From contig JANYBV010000031.1 of assembly GCA_025360605.1 (NCBI GenBank), positions 129,063 to 193,062 on the forward strand: 64,000 bases of DNA, read 5' to 3'. Positions 18,185-28,823 of the stretch are shown here, piece by piece (the stretch's first letter is position 1; each line of letters opens with the position of its first letter). Under the pieces are notes generated by a model, which was given only the letters and a program-made list of their open reading frames with translations, was not told where the DNA came from and ran no database searches. This DNA comes from Alphaproteobacteria bacterium (GTDB lineage Bacteria; Pseudomonadota; Alphaproteobacteria; Rickettsiales; SXRF01). Made by a program: the position numbers and the translations under genes.

Positions 18185-19971
18185 GACGGACTCGCCGTAA
18201 CCAGTGTCCCTTTGTTGCCCGATCCATCATTCTTGGGAGTATGGCGCTGGGTAATAAAACGCTGCTGGAGGATGGAAAGGATGTTGCTCCATGCCCAGTA
18301 TAATACGAAACCGGAAGCCATCTTATCAAAGAAGATAAGCATCATGTAGGGCATGTAGGTCATCATTTTTGCCTGCACTGGATCGGCAGGTTTAGGCTGC
18401 TGGTTGGTTTGGATAATCATCGTTATGCAGTAGACGATCGGCAGCAAACCGATATGCATCCAGCTTGGTGGCTCCCACGCGAACAGGCCAAAACCGGTGA
18501 ACAGGTTGGAAGGATCGGCGGCGGATAAATCTTTAATCCAGCCATAAAACGGTGCGTGGCGTAACTCGATGGTGACGTTTAACCCGCGGAACAGGGCGAG
18601 GAACACGATAAGCTGCATCAGCACCGGCAGGCAGCCGGCGGCAGGATTGACTTTCTCGCGCTTGTACAACTCGCGGGTGGCTTTGTGCAGACCGATCTGG
18701 TCATCAACGTGGCGCTCGCGGATTTTTTGCATTTCCGGTTGCAGGGCCCGCATCTGCGCCATGCTTTTGAAGGATTTGTTGGCCAGCGGGAACATCGCCA
18801 TTTTCACGAAGATAATGAAGATCAGGATGGCGACACCGAAATTGCCCGTAGCGTGGAACAGCGCGTTCACCACCATGCACATCGGCTTAGCGAGGAAGTA
18901 AAAACTGCCGAAATCCAGCGCGCGGTCAAAGAGCGGCAGCGGCGGGATATGTGCATCTGTATTGCCGTTGGCGTAGGAGTCCAGCACTTTGAGTTCTTTT
19001 GCACCGGCAAATAAACGCATCGAGAAATGGTCGGTGCTGCCATTGGCCACTGTGCGTGCTTCAGTTAAATAATCGACCTGAAAGCGGTCTTGGCTGTTTT
19101 TGATGTAATGGCTGACGGTGACTTTGGCGCGGTCGGTTTCAGGGATGAGTGCGGTCAGCCAGTAGTGATCGCTGATGCCGAACCAGCCGGACGTGTCTTC
19201 GTACACTTTCGTGCCTTTGTCTTTCAGTTCTTTGTAGGCCACTTCAGTGAGCGTTCCGCCCATTACGCCAATGGGGCCTTCGTGCAGGAATGCAGCCTGT
19301 TTGGGCATTTCATAGGTACGGTTGATGTAAGCATACGGGATGACGCTGATGTCATGGCCGCTGTTGTTATCGATGCTTTGCTGGATGCTGAACATGTAGT
19401 TTACATCGAGAGAGATAGCGAGGTGGTAGGTTACGCCATCGTCGTTTTTCCAGTCGAGATGGACGGTCTCGCCGGACTGCAATTGTTTTTTATCGGCCTT
19501 CCAATCCGAATGCTGGTCAGGCACCTTGGTTTTCTCATCGCCCGCCACCCAGCCTGCCTGTACGAAATAGCTTTCCGGATCACCATTAGGTGAAAGCAGT
19601 GTCAGCTCGGGGCTATTGGCATCAATAGATTTACGGTATTTGGCTAAGGTCAGGTCGTCGAAGCGTGCGCCTTTGAGCGCAATTGAGCCATGCAATTTAT
19701 CCGAGTTGATGGTGACGCGTTCAGAGGTAGCGAGGCGTTGTTCGCGCGTGAGTGTAGGGTTTTCATCGGTTTCTGCAATGTCTTTGCCTGCCACGGTCTG
19801 GGTATGTTTGAGCTGTTCTTTCTGACGGGTTTCCGTTACTTGCGAAGCAAGGTGTGCCAGTGCCTGACGGCGCGGCCATTCCACCTTGAACTGCCAGCCA
19901 ATCAATATTACGGCAGCCAGAAAGATGGCTATAAACAGACGTTGGTAATCGGTATCATCACGTGGGTGCAT
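18181..19971 (-). CDS. yidC: Membrane protein insertase YidC
   Basis: The 596-residue insertase helps membrane proteins enter and fold in the inner membrane, alone or with SecYEG. The N-terminal helix (LFIAIFLAAVILIGWQF, near residues 12-28) is followed by the long periplasmic domain to about 350 that is typical of Gram-negative YidC. The insertase core begins near 365 with the conserved hydrophobic segments VAILIFIIFVKMAMFPL and FPLANKSFKSMAQMRALQPE at about 385-415. Helices near 450, 505-530 and 545-565 complete it. Length is normal. It starts 2 bases after yidD. Confidence 0.97.
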   Translation of the reverse strand: MHPRDDTDYQRLFIAIFLAAVILIGWQFKVEWPRRQALAHLASQVTETRQKEQLKHTQTVAGKDIAETDENPTLTREQRLATSERVTINSDKLHGSIALKGARFDDLTLAKYRKSIDANSPELTLLSPNGDPESYFVQAGWVAGDEKTKVPDQHSDWKADKKQLQSGETVHLDWKNDDGVTYHLAISLDVNYMFSIQQSIDNNSGHDISVIPYAYINRTYEMPKQAAFLHEGPIGVMGGTLTEVAYKELKDKGTKVYEDTSGWFGISDHYWLTALIPETDRAKVTVSHYIKNSQDRFQVDYLTEARTVANGSTDHFSMRLFAGAKELKVLDSYANGNTDAHIPPLPLFDRALDFGSFYFLAKPMCMVVNALFHATGNFGVAILIFIIFVKMAMFPLANKSFKSMAQMRALQPEMQKIRERHVDDQIGLHKATRELYKREKVNPAAGCLPVLMQLIVFLALFRGLNVTIELRHAPFYGWIKDLSAADPSNLFTGFGLFAWEPPSWMHIGLLPIVYCITMIIQTNQQPKPADPVQAKMMTYMPYMMLIFFDKMASGFVLYWAWSNILSILQQRFITQRHTPKNDGSGNKGTLVTASPS

Positions 19972-19973
19972 AT

Positions 19974-20219
19974 CTACTTCTTCGAATGGGGAGGAACAGG
20001 ATCAAAGCCGGTCGGGCCAAAAGGATTGCAGCGCAATACGCGGCGTAGGGTAAGAAAACTGCCTTTTACTGCGCCATGCGACTCCAGCGCCTCAACGGCA
20101 TAGTGTGAGCAGCTGGGGCTGAAACGGCAGCACGCACCAAGCCACGGCGAAAGGCACCACTGGTACAATCGTACCAGCGCGATAGCGGATTTTTTGGCAA
20201 CTACGGTAATGCTTTTCAT
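19974..20219 (-). CDS. yidD: Membrane protein insertion efficiency factor YidD
   Basis: The 81-residue protein is YidD, a small membrane-associated factor that helps YidC-dependent insertion. It shows the family pattern: RLYQWCLSPWLG near residue 17, CRFSPSCSHYAVEALESHG near 32-50 with the conserved Cys residues, then GVLRCNPFGPTGFDPVP-like text here reading RVLRCNPFGPTGFDPVP. Its start overlaps the rnpA stop by 4 bases. Confidence 0.96.
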   Translation of the reverse strand: MKSITVVAKKSAIALVRLYQWCLSPWLGACCRFSPSCSHYAVEALESHGAVKGSFLTLRRVLRCNPFGPTGFDPVPPHSKK

Positions 20220-20596
20220 GGATTTTCAGTCGGCTTATTCTGATTGTCGTTCTTCATAGAGGTTATTCTGGAAAATGCAAATTCCATATCGCGCACCAAT
20301 ACCTGAAAATCACACTCTTTGGCCTTGTGCCTCGGAACCATCACATAATCATGCCACGGTAGGGTGTAGGGTGTGGCGGATTGTCGCACTGCTTCGCGTA
20401 AACGGCGTTTGATTCTATTGCGGGTAACGGCATTACCCATTTTCTTGGTTACGGTGAAACCGAAGCGCGGAGGTTCTCCGGTGTAATGCCCTTCAGGGCG
20501 CGGGAGCATCTGTAAAATGAATGTGCCGGTAATAAAGCGTTTACCTTTGGCGGTAACGGACAGGAAGTCGGCGCGTTTTTTGATGGTATTCAACAT
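20216..20596 (-). CDS. rnpA: Ribonuclease P protein component
   Basis: The 126-residue protein is the protein subunit of RNase P, which matures tRNA 5' ends together with the RNA subunit (encoded elsewhere). The signature RNRIKRRLREAVR near residue 60 is the RNA-binding RNR motif. The N-terminal KRADFLSVTAKGKRF and the FGFTVTKKMGNAVTRN segments are also typical. It lies between rpmH and yidD, the near-universal order. Confidence 0.96.
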   Translation of the reverse strand: MLNTIKKRADFLSVTAKGKRFITGTFILQMLPRPEGHYTGEPPRFGFTVTKKMGNAVTRNRIKRRLREAVRQSATPYTLPWHDYVMVPRHKAKECDFQVLVRDMEFAFSRITSMKNDNQNKPTENP

Positions 20597-20662
20597 GATA
20601 CACCTGTGGCTTAAGCCAAATCAGGCCATTACAAGCGGCCAGCTATGCGCAGGTAGAAATAA

Positions 20663-20797
20663 TTACGCAGAGAGCTTCTTACGGCCTTTGGCACGGCGAG
20701 CATTAATAACTCGGCGCCCACCTACAGTGGCCATGCGTGCACGGAATCCATGACGGCGCTTGCGAACAAGATTACTGGGCTGATAGGTACGTTTCAT
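20663..20797 (-). CDS. rpmH: 50S ribosomal protein L34
   Basis: A 44-residue frame begins at the ATG ending at 20797 and reads [18 protein letters not shown], then [19 protein letters not shown] before TAA, a textbook L34. It is very basic, as expected for this large-subunit protein. AGGA lies 8 bases upstream. It is the first gene of the leftward cluster and follows a near-consensus promoter about 80 bases upstream. Confidence 0.97.
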   Translation of the reverse strand: MKRTYQPSNLVRKRRHGFRARMATVGGRRVINARRAKGRKKLSA

Positions 20798-20876
20798 CGG
20801 AAATATCCTGAAATTCTAGTAAATTAGCTTTCCAAGTCTGTCATCACTGTAATGAATTCTGACTCAGGGAAGGAGG

Positions 20877-20905
20877 TTTATAGCGACTCGTACCTACACT
20901 GTCAA
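20877..20905 (-). promoter_or_regulatory. Near-consensus housekeeping promoter for rpmH
   Basis: On the minus strand TTGACA (20905-20900) and TATAAA (20882-20877) are separated by exactly 17 bases. This is a near-perfect housekeeping sigma promoter, with initiation expected near 20870 and an approximately 70-base leader before rpmH. It probably drives rpmH-rnpA-yidD-yidC-engB-argB. The rest of the 287-base gap up to 21085 shows no gene. Confidence 0.8.
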
Positions 20906-21084
20906 CGATAATATCTGTCCCTGAAAAGGACGTAAATATTAAAAAATATGCAGTATTTACAAGCAGATGTCCTAAACCTTTTATTAATCAGCCTCAGGTA
21001 AACTCTAAGAAAAGTAGGGTGTTACAGGCAATTCTGTCTGTGCGCCGCACGATCACCGCGTACCAACCATAACGGCTTTATAGA

Positions 21085-22557
21085 ATGTTTGCCCATCTGC
21101 GCATATTTTCCTTCATCAGTATTCTGCTGGTATGCGCTGCAGCTTTTTTTGGCGGCACGTATCTCAATGACCGCGCGGTGGAAGACCTCACACAACTGGT
21201 CGAAAAAAGTAATGCCAACCTTGCTCACGGCTATGTCAATTCTGTGTGGAAACGCTACCGTGACCAGATTGTGCCGTTGCTGGCGAATCCGGCTGATCTG
21301 AAAAATAATGCGGTGGTAGGTGAATTTGCGCGTGAGACGGTGCAATACTTTCAGAACATGCCGCTGACGCGCGTCAATATCTACAGCCCGTATGGCCAGC
21401 TGCTGTTATCGGATAATGTCAGCCTGACTAAAAAACTGGCGAATAATCCGTCTTCGCCAGATGTTGGCTTTGTGGTGAAACACTACAAAGGTGCCAGCCG
21501 CAGCAGCCAGATACTGACAGACATGACATTGCTGAATGAAGATCACATTAAGCTGGTGCAAACGATCAGCCCATTTACCGATAGTGTGGAAGGGATCGGT
21601 AATGCCGCGCCAGACGGGGCGCTTGAAATTCTGTTCGATATCACCGAACAATATGACGGCTTACGAAGCTTCCAGTATGTTGCTGGAGGGGCGCTGGTGG
21701 GGATTGTTCTCTTTTTCATTAGCATCTTGCTGATGAGCGCTAAAAAGGCGGAAAATATTATCGCCAAGCAGCACGAAGCCAATATGGAACTGACCGAAGC
21801 GGCCGCTGCCGCCGAAGCGGAAAACCGTGAAAAATCCCAGTTCCTCGCCAATATCAGCCATGAGCTGCGTACGCCACTGAACGCTATTATTGGGTTCTCC
21901 GACATCATCAAGAAAGAAATGATGCCGCAGATCGAAGATAAGAAATACCATGATTATATCGGCGATATCCATTCGTCGGGCGTTCACCTGCTCAGTCTGA
22001 TTAATGACATTCTCGATTATTCTAAGGCGGAAGCCGGAAAACTGGTGCTGGAAGTGTCGGAAGTGAACGCCAGCAAGCTGGTGCAAAACAGTATGCGCCT
22101 TGTGTCGCCACGTGCCGAAGCGGCCAATGTGAAGCTGTTGGAACAGCTGCCGAAGGAAGCCATCATCATGATTACCGACGGCAAGAAATTCAAACAGGTA
22201 CTGCTTAACCTGTTGTCCAATGCCGTGAAATTTACCCCTGCGGGTGGGCAGGTGCTGGTGACGGCGTGGCAAAATATTGCCGACGATACCTTCTCCTTTG
22301 AAGTGGAAGATACTGGTATCGGGATTGTACCGAAGGATATTTCCCGTGCTATGGCGCCGTTCGGGCAGGTAGATAACACGCTCAAGCGTAAATATGAGGG
22401 TACGGGCCTTGGTTTGCCGCTGACGAAAAAGTTTGTGGAATTAATGGGTGGAAAGTTTAAAATCGAAAGCGAACTGAACAAAGGCACCAAAATTACCTTC
22501 ACCATGCCGCGCGAACTTAAAGAACGCGACGGCGTGACCGTTAAACAGGCATCGTAA
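21085..22557 (+). CDS. Membrane sensor histidine kinase (PleC/DivJ-type HisKA)
   Basis: The 490-residue kinase has a first membrane helix near residues 5-25, a periplasmic sensor domain of about 175 residues, a second helix near 203-222, and an Ala/Glu-rich linker. The HisKA domain contains [20 protein letters not shown] with the phospho-acceptor His near 256, resembling PleC/DivJ kinases. The ATPase domain has NLLSNAVKF (N box, near 378), EDTGIGI (G1, near 412) and GTGLGLPL (G2, near 450). No response regulator is adjacent. panB follows after 8 bases, so they may share a transcript. The signal is unknown. Confidence 0.92.
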   Translation: MFAHLRIFSFISILLVCAAAFFGGTYLNDRAVEDLTQLVEKSNANLAHGYVNSVWKRYRDQIVPLLANPADLKNNAVVGEFARETVQYFQNMPLTRVNIYSPYGQLLLSDNVSLTKKLANNPSSPDVGFVVKHYKGASRSSQILTDMTLLNEDHIKLVQTISPFTDSVEGIGNAAPDGALEILFDITEQYDGLRSFQYVAGGALVGIVLFFISILLMSAKKAENIIAKQHEANMELTEAAAAAEAENREKSQFLANISHELRTPLNAIIGFSDIIKKEMMPQIEDKKYHDYIGDIHSSGVHLLSLINDILDYSKAEAGKLVLEVSEVNASKLVQNSMRLVSPRAEAANVKLLEQLPKEAIIMITDGKKFKQVLLNLLSNAVKFTPAGGQVLVTAWQNIADDTFSFEVEDTGIGIVPKDISRAMAPFGQVDNTLKRKYEGTGLGLPLTKKFVELMGGKFKIESELNKGTKITFTMPRELKERDGVTVKQAS

Positions 22558-22565
22558 TAACTCTC

Positions 22566-23375
22566 ATGGTTAAACGTCTTACCGCTGTTGATATCGCCGC
22601 CCGCAAGGGAGCTTCCCCGCTTGTTGTGCTGACCAGCTACACCGCGCCGATGGCCTCCGTGCTGGACAGCCATGTCGATATATTGCTGGTGGGCGATTCC
22701 CTTGGCATGGTGGTGTATGGCTTTGACAGCACCTTACCGGTAACGCTCGATATGATGATTAACCACGGTGCGGCGGTGGTGCGTGGTTCTAAACGTGCGC
22801 TGGTGGTGGTGGATATGCCGTTTGGCAGCTATCAGGCCAGCAAGGAAGAGGCGTTCCATGCCTGCGCGCGCGTGATGGCGCAGACAGGTGCGCAAGCCGT
22901 GAAGCTTGAAGGCGGTGCAGAAATGGCGGAAACTATCCGTTTTCTGGTCATGCGCGGCATTCCGGTGATGGGACATGTGGGGTTGATGCCGCAGCGGGTG
23001 AATGCGCTGGGTGGATATCGTTATCAGGGACGCAGCGACAGCGAAGCGGCTACCATTCTGCATGATGCACAGGCGGTGGAGCAGGCAGGCGTGTTTTCCA
23101 TGGTGATGGAAGGGGTCAAAGAAGAGGTGGCACGGCATGTGACGGGGCAATTGCGCGTGCCAACCATCGGTATCGGTGCCTCACCTGCATGTGATGGTCA
23201 GGTGCTCGTCATCGACGACATGCTCGGCTTCAATAGCGGCTATGTACCCGGATTCGTCAAAACCTATGCCCATCTGGCCGAAGCGGTGGAGCAGGCCGTC
23301 AAAACCTATGCCGAAGAGGTGCGCAACCGCACATTCCCAAGTGCCGAATACTGCTATCCGCTGAAGAAAAATTAG
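22566..23375 (+). CDS. panB: 3-methyl-2-oxobutanoate hydroxymethyltransferase
   Basis: The 269-residue enzyme makes ketopantoate from alpha-ketoisovalerate and methylene-THF, the first step of pantothenate synthesis. Motifs are [13 protein letters not shown] near residue 20, [11 protein letters not shown] near 42 with a metal-binding Asp, the second Asp in VVDMPFGSY near 82, KLEGG near 114, HVGLMPQ near 137 and [15 protein letters not shown] near 200. The catalytic Glu lies in VMEGV near 180. panC is not next to it. Confidence 0.95.
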   Translation: MVKRLTAVDIAARKGASPLVVLTSYTAPMASVLDSHVDILLVGDSLGMVVYGFDSTLPVTLDMMINHGAAVVRGSKRALVVVDMPFGSYQASKEEAFHACARVMAQTGAQAVKLEGGAEMAETIRFLVMRGIPVMGHVGLMPQRVNALGGYRYQGRSDSEAATILHDAQAVEQAGVFSMVMEGVKEEVARHVTGQLRVPTIGIGASPACDGQVLVIDDMLGFNSGYVPGFVKTYAHLAEAVEQAVKTYAEEVRNRTFPSAEYCYPLKKN

Positions 23376-23456
23376 TCTGAGGCTCTTATTTCCTGCTTTA
23401 CAGCGCCGACGGCGGGCGTATGCTCTGGTTAATATCCAGAAACAACAGGTATTCAC

Positions 23457-24491
23457 GTGTCATCCCAAGCTTCGGTGGTGCTAAGCGATCCGCTTTCCAC
23501 TGCGTCTTCTCTCCTGTCACCGGAAATGGTCATTGCGGCTTCCAAGCGCATTGCGCCGTTCATTCACCGCACCCCGCTGGCAAGTAGTGAGCTGCTGAAC
23601 CAGTGGCTCGGCCATGACATTATCTTCAAGATGGAGAACATGCAGAAGAGCGGCTCGTTTAAAATACGCGGGGCGTTGAATGCGCTGCTGACCTTAAAAG
23701 AACAAAATTGCCTGCCGGAAAAAATGGTGGCGTTCAGTTCGGGCAACCATGCGGCAGCGGTGGCGAAGGTGGGCAAGCTGCTGGGCATCGATACCACCAT
23801 AATCATGCCGTCGTTTGTCTCCAAAGTGAAACAACACGCCACCAAAGGTTACGGCGCGAAACTCATCCTCACCGATACGCGCCCGCAAGCGGAAGCCATG
23901 GCAGCGGAGTTGCAGGCCAAAGGCGTGTGGCTGTTGCATCCTTATGACGATGACACCGTGATCGCAGGGCAGGGTACGGCTTGTTATGAATCGCTGGAAG
24001 ATGGTGCAAAACCTGATGCCATATTCGCGGTATGTGGCGGTGGTGGGTTGTTGTCGGGTACATGGCTGGCGGCGCAGCTGCTGGCTCCGCAGGCGAAGAT
24101 ATTTGGCTGTGAACCAACACTGGGCAACGATGCTACGCGTTCGTTCCGCAGCGGCCATATCGTGGGATTTGACGCCACGCCGATGACCATTGCCGACGGC
24201 GCACGCACGCTGAAAGTGGCGCAGCGCACCTTTGCCTATTTGCAGAAGCTGGATGATTTTTACGAAGTTGACGAGCAGGACATTCTCTACTGGACGCAGT
24301 GGTTGCAGCATGTGCTGAAAGCGGTGGTGGAACCGACGGCTGCTGTGCCGATGGCGGCGGCTTTTGCATGGCTAAAAACGCAGACACAGAAGCGCCGTGT
24401 GCTGGTGATGCTGTCGGGGGGGAATATTGATACCACCACGCATCAGAAAATCTGGGAAAAAGATTACTTAGCGAACGTACCTTCGCTGTAA
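23457..24491 (+). CDS. Threonine/serine dehydratase-like PLP enzyme (fold type II)
   Basis: The 344-residue protein belongs to the fold-type II PLP family. The PLP Lys is in SGSFKIRGA near residue 67, SSGNHAAAVAKVG near 95 holds the substrate loop, and CGGGGLLSG near 196 is the phosphate-binding Gly loop. It lacks a C-terminal ACT regulatory domain, as in catabolic threonine dehydratases and serine racemases, so either of those fits. The start is GTG with CAGGT upstream. It ends 4 bases before a convergent gene. Confidence 0.88.
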   Translation: MSSQASVVLSDPLSTASSLLSPEMVIAASKRIAPFIHRTPLASSELLNQWLGHDIIFKMENMQKSGSFKIRGALNALLTLKEQNCLPEKMVAFSSGNHAAAVAKVGKLLGIDTTIIMPSFVSKVKQHATKGYGAKLILTDTRPQAEAMAAELQAKGVWLLHPYDDDTVIAGQGTACYESLEDGAKPDAIFAVCGGGGLLSGTWLAAQLLAPQAKIFGCEPTLGNDATRSFRSGHIVGFDATPMTIADGARTLKVAQRTFAYLQKLDDFYEVDEQDILYWTQWLQHVLKAVVEPTAAVPMAAAFAWLKTQTQKRRVLVMLSGGNIDTTTHQKIWEKDYLANVPSL

Positions 24492-24495
24492 AGCT

Positions 24496-24954
24496 CTAGC
24501 CGAGCCACGCTTCGCGGGCGATGCCAAACGAGCTGGCGAGCGTGTGGAACGCATTGATCTGTGCGAGTGAGGACGAATCCGTGGAAGGAGTGGTCCCATC
24601 CTTGGAGTACGTGCTGCGGGCCAGTCCGGCGACGGTGCCATTGGCGGTGAGCAATTCCGTTGTATCGTCATCCGTCAGCGTTTTATTCTGTACGACATTG
24701 GTCAAAGTTGCCTTAAGTGGCGCGAGTGCTGTGTGGTATCGCTCATTGGCCATGAGCGAGGTGTCCAGCAACTGTCGGGCCTGATCGGCGGAAATCGGGT
24801 TGCCCTGTGTGTCAATCAGCGCATAGCCGTCGGTTTTGTCTTCAGGGAGATGGGTGCGTTTCGGGCTTAGGCCACGGTCTTCCGCCGTGGGGAGCTTCCG
24901 CTGCGGGTCGCTGACAGGGTAGACCGGCGGTACAGGTGTGATCTTATCAACCAT
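24496..24954 (-). CDS. Hypothetical protein following greA
   Basis: The 152-residue product is not recognised. It starts with a Pro-rich, charged segment (MVDKITPVPPVYPVSDP and on to about residue 45), then a helical region near 55-100, and a Ser/Thr-rich C-terminus ending in REAWLG. No membrane helix or signal peptide is visible. It begins 6 bases after the greA stop on the same strand, so it is most likely the last gene of the carB-greA transcript. Confidence 0.6.
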   Translation of the reverse strand: MVDKITPVPPVYPVSDPQRKLPTAEDRGLSPKRTHLPEDKTDGYALIDTQGNPISADQARQLLDTSLMANERYHTALAPLKATLTNVVQNKTLTDDDTTELLTANGTVAGLARSTYSKDGTTPSTDSSSLAQINAFHTLASSFGIAREAWLG

Positions 24955-24960
24955 AAGTCC

Positions 24961-25434
24961 CTATTTGTATTGTATATTCAATACTTCGTATTCTTTGCTC
25001 CCCTTGGGAGTCTTGACTTCCACTGTATCACCAACCTTCTTGTTGATCAAGGCACGGGCAATCGGGGCGGTGATGGAGATTTTATTTTCTTTAATTTCAG
25101 CTTCATACTCGCCTACAATCTGGTAAGTGATTTTGTCGCCGCTCTCCACATCCTCGAGGGTCACCGAGGCACCGAATTTAATCGTGTCATTTTTCAGTGA
25201 TGTAACGTCAATGACATCGGCGCGAGAAACACGAGCTTCCAGCTCGCCGATGCGTCCTTCGATAAAGCTCTGTTTTTCCTTGGCGGCGGCATATTCGGCG
25301 TTTTCCGACAGGTCGCCGTGTGCGCGCGCTTCGGAAATAGCGGCGATAATCGCAGGGCGGTCGACGCTTTTAAGCTGCTTCAGTTCCGCTTCCATGCGGG
25401 TATAGCCTTGCGCGGTGATAGGAAATTTTTCCAT
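24961..25434 (-). CDS. greA: Transcription elongation factor GreA
   Basis: The 157-residue protein is GreA, which stimulates RNA cleavage in stalled RNA polymerase. The N-terminal coiled coil (to about residue 75) contains the tip acidic pair in ARAHGDLSENAEYAAAKE near 33-50, and the C-terminal domain ends in KKVGDTVEVKTPKGSKEYEV-type text. It follows carB by 25 bases, the common proteobacterial order. Confidence 0.96.
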   Translation of the reverse strand: MEKFPITAQGYTRMEAELKQLKSVDRPAIIAAISEARAHGDLSENAEYAAAKEKQSFIEGRIGELEARVSRADVIDVTSLKNDTIKFGASVTLEDVESGDKITYQIVGEYEAEIKENKISITAPIARALINKKVGDTVEVKTPKGSKEYEVLNIQYK

Positions 25435-25459
25435 AGGTTACGTTCACAATTCTGATGGG

Positions 25460-28400
25460 TTAGGACGCGGCAAAATATTCCTGAACGGACTTCACGTCAA
25501 GACCCCCGCCTTGTTTAATCGCGGCAATGGCCTGCGCCACGGCACGCGCACCTGCCACGGTGGTATAATATGGAATTTTGCCCAGCAGCGCGGTGCGGCG
25601 GATGGAAAACGAGTCCACCAGTGACTGCGAACCGTCGGTGGTGTTGATGACGAGCGCAATCTTGTTGTCTTTCAACTGGTCAACGATATGCGGACGGCCT
25701 TCACGTACTTTATTCACTATTTCTACGGCGATGCCCGCTTCTTTCAGGAAGTTGGCGGTGCCGCGTGTGGCCACCAGCGTAAAGCCCAGTTCGGCAAGTT
25801 GTTTGGCGACAGGAGTGATGTGGGCTTTGTCGGATTCTTTCACCGATACGAAGACGCAACCGGACTGTGGCAGGGTGCTGCCTGCGGATAATTGTGACTT
25901 GGCGAAGGCGCGGGCGAAGTCGCGGTCGATGCCCATGGCTTCGCCGGTGGATTTCATTTCTGGCCCAAGGATAACGTCAACTCCGGGGAAACGGGCGAAT
26001 GGAAAAACCGCTTCCTTCACAGCAACATGTTGAACTTTTTTTATGTCCTCAAGGTGGAATGATTTCAGTTTTTCACCTGCCATTAGGCGTGAGGCGATTT
26101 TAGCAATCGGGATGCCGATCGACTTGGCGACGAAGGGGACGGTCCGGCTGGCGCGCGGGTTCACCTCAATCAGGTAAATCTCCCCGTTTTTAATCGCAAA
26201 CTGCACGTTCATTAATCCGATGACCTTCAGGCCTTTGGCCAGTGCCACGGTTTGTTCTCTGACCTGTTTCAAGATGGATTCATCGAGGGAATAAGGCGGC
26301 AAGGAGCAGGCGGAGTCACCCGAATGGATACCGGCCTCTTCAATATGCTGCATGATTCCGGCTACGAACACGTCGTTGCCATCGCTCAGCGCATCGACAT
26401 CCAGCTCAGTGGCATCCTGTAAATACGAGTCGATGAGAATAGGGCCGTCGCCGAACAGTTTGGTCAGCTCGCCGATATAATTTTCCAGCGTTTGCTTGTC
26501 ATACATGATGGCCATGCCGCGGCCACCCAGCACATAAGACGGGCGCACCAGCAGCGGGAAGCCGATATGGTCGGAGGCCTTCATCACCTCTTCGGTGTTC
26601 AGCGCAATGGCGCTGTTCGGCTGTTTAAGTTTGAGCTTGTCCACGAGTTTGCGGAAACGGTCGCGATCCTCGGCGAGGTCGATGGAATCGGGCGAGGTGC
26701 CGATGATGGGTACGCCGGCTTTTTCGAGGGCGCGGGCGAGTTTCAGCGGCGTTTGCCCGCCGAACTGCACTATCACGCCTTTGACGGTGCCGCGTTCCTG
26801 TTCTTTGTGGATGATTTCCAGCACGTCTTCGACGGTCAGCGGTTCGAAGTATAAACGATCGGAAGTGTCATAGTCCGTCGAGACGGTTTCGGGATTGCAA
26901 TTGACCATAATGGTTTCGTATTTCGCCTCTTTCAGGGCGTAGGCGGCGTGGACGCAGCAATAGTCGAACTCAATGCCCTGACCGATGCGGTTGGGGCCGC
27001 CGCCGAGAATAATGATCTTCACGCGGTTGGTGGGGTTGGATTCGCAAGCCGTGTCAGTGGCTTTCGCCTTTGCGGGGTCGAGGTATTGCACCTTGGGATT
27101 TTCGTAGGTGGAATACATGTACGGTGTTCCTGAATCGAACTCGGCCGCGCAGGTGTCTACCCGCTTGAAGACAGGGCGGATATTTAAATTATGGCGCAGG
27201 GTGGCGATGTCGGATGGCAGGGTTTTGGTCAGCTCGGCGATGCGGGCATCGGAAAAACCCATGCGCTTGAGTTCATATAGTTCGGTGGCGAGCGCTTCGG
27301 GGTCGAGCTTCATTTGTTTGCGGAACTCGAGGTCCTGTATACGCGATTCCGCCTGCACAATGGATTCCAGCTGGCGGACAAACCATGGGTCGAACTTGGC
27401 AATAGCGCATATTTCATCGACATGCATGCCCATGCGCAGTGCCTGCGCGGCGACGAGCAGGCGGTCAGGGGTCTGGCGAGCCAGCGCCGTGCGGGCGGCG
27501 TCTAAGTCCTTTAAGGGGATTTCGTTGAGGCCGGTGAGGCCGATCTCTAAGGAACGCAGTGCCTTCTGTAGGGATTCGGCAAAGCTGCGGCCCATGGCCA
27601 TGGCCTCACCGACCGATTTCATGGCGGTGGAGAGCAGCGGTTCGGTGCCAGGGAATTTCTCGAAGGTGAAGCGCGGGATTTTGGTGACGACATAGTCGAT
27701 GGTCGGCTCGAAGGACGCAGGCGTAACCTTGGTAACATCATTCAGGATTTCATCAAGCGTGTAGCCCACTGCCAGCTTGGCGGCAACTTTGGCGATAGGG
27801 AAACCGGTGGCCTTGGAGGCGAGCGCCGAAGAACGCGATACGCGCGGATTCATTTCAATGACAATCATGCGCCCGTCTTTCGGGTTCACCGCGAACTGCA
27901 CGTTAGAACCGCCGGTATCGACACCGATCTCGCGCAATACCGCAAACGAGGCATCGCGCATGATCTGGTATTCTTTGTCGGTCAAGGTGAGCGAGGGGGC
28001 GACGGTGATGGAATCACCGGTATGCACACCCATCGGGTCGACGTTTTCAATCGAGCAGACGATGATGCAGTTGTCAGCGCTGTCGCGCACGACTTCCATT
28101 TCGTATTCTTTCCACCCCAGAACCGATTCGTCGATGAGGACTTCAGTGGTGGGCGAGGCATCAAGGCCGCTCTTAATGATGGCTTCGAATTCTTCCATGT
28201 TATAGGCGATACCGCCACCCGAGCCGCCCATGGTGAATGACGGGCGGATCACCGCTGGCAACCCGACATACTCAAGCACTTTCAGGGCTTCTGCAAGCGT
28301 GTGGGCGATGCCGTTTTTGGGAACATCGAGGCCGATTTTCTTCATGGCGATGTTGAACAGCTCGCGGTTTTCGGCTTTGTTGATGGACTCCAGACGCGCA

Positions 28401-28750
28401 CCGATGAGTTCCACGTTGTATTTTTCCAGTACGCCCGACTCCGCGAGAGCCTTGGCGCAGTTAAGCGCGGTTTGGCCGCCCATGGTGGGCAGCAGCGCAT
28501 CGGGGCGTTCCTTGGCGATAATTTTGGTCACCATGTCCGGTGTGATTGGCTCGATATAGGTGGCATCGGCCAGCTCGGGGTCGGTCATGATGGTGGCAGG
28601 GTTGGAATTCACCAGAATGATGCGGTAGCCTTCGGCGCGCAGGGTCTTGCAGGCTTGCGTGCCTGAATAGTCGAATTCGCAGGCCTGACCGATAACGATA
28701 GGGCCGGCGCCGATGATGAGAATGGATTTAATGTCTGTGCGTTTTGGCAT
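25460..28750 (-). CDS. carB: Carbamoyl-phosphate synthase large subunit
   Basis: From the ATG at 28750, encoding [16 protein letters not shown], the subunit is 1096 residues, the normal length. A longer frame starts 23 codons earlier without support; AGAAGAA precedes the chosen ATG. The two homologous synthetase halves are visible: the first with [19 protein letters not shown] and [10 protein letters not shown], the second beginning at about 560 with [16 protein letters not shown] and GGQTPLKLA. The C-terminal allosteric domain (from about 950) contains [14 protein letters not shown]. With carA it makes carbamoyl phosphate for pyrimidines and arginine. Five accessory genes separate it from carA. 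Confidence 0.97.
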   Translation of the reverse strand: MPKRTDIKSILIIGAGPIVIGQACEFDYSGTQACKTLRAEGYRIILVNSNPATIMTDPELADATYIEPITPDMVTKIIAKERPDALLPTMGGQTALNCAKALAESGVLEKYNVELIGARLESINKAENRELFNIAMKKIGLDVPKNGIAHTLAEALKVLEYVGLPAVIRPSFTMGGSGGGIAYNMEEFEAIIKSGLDASPTTEVLIDESVLGWKEYEMEVVRDSADNCIIVCSIENVDPMGVHTGDSITVAPSLTLTDKEYQIMRDASFAVLREIGVDTGGSNVQFAVNPKDGRMIVIEMNPRVSRSSALASKATGFPIAKVAAKLAVGYTLDEILNDVTKVTPASFEPTIDYVVTKIPRFTFEKFPGTEPLLSTAMKSVGEAMAMGRSFAESLQKALRSLEIGLTGLNEIPLKDLDAARTALARQTPDRLLVAAQALRMGMHVDEICAIAKFDPWFVRQLESIVQAESRIQDLEFRKQMKLDPEALATELYELKRMGFSDARIAELTKTLPSDIATLRHNLNIRPVFKRVDTCAAEFDSGTPYMYSTYENPKVQYLDPAKAKATDTACESNPTNRVKIIILGGGPNRIGQGIEFDYCCVHAAYALKEAKYETIMVNCNPETVSTDYDTSDRLYFEPLTVEDVLEIIHKEQERGTVKGVIVQFGGQTPLKLARALEKAGVPIIGTSPDSIDLAEDRDRFRKLVDKLKLKQPNSAIALNTEEVMKASDHIGFPLLVRPSYVLGGRGMAIMYDKQTLENYIGELTKLFGDGPILIDSYLQDATELDVDALSDGNDVFVAGIMQHIEEAGIHSGDSACSLPPYSLDESILKQVREQTVALAKGLKVIGLMNVQFAIKNGEIYLIEVNPRASRTVPFVAKSIGIPIAKIASRLMAGEKLKSFHLEDIKKVQHVAVKEAVFPFARFPGVDVILGPEMKSTGEAMGIDRDFARAFAKSQLSAGSTLPQSGCVFVSVKESDKAHITPVAKQLAELGFTLVATRGTANFLKEAGIAVEIVNKVREGRPHIVDQLKDNKIALVINTTDGSQSLVDSFSIRRTALLGKIPYYTTVAGARAVAQAIAAIKQGGGLDVKSVQEYFAAS

Positions 28751-28823
28751 GGATTTCTTCTGTTGGTAGTGTGATTTCAACCTTGCTCTGCGTTTTAGCG
28801 GAAGTGCGTGTTGCGTCAAGCAT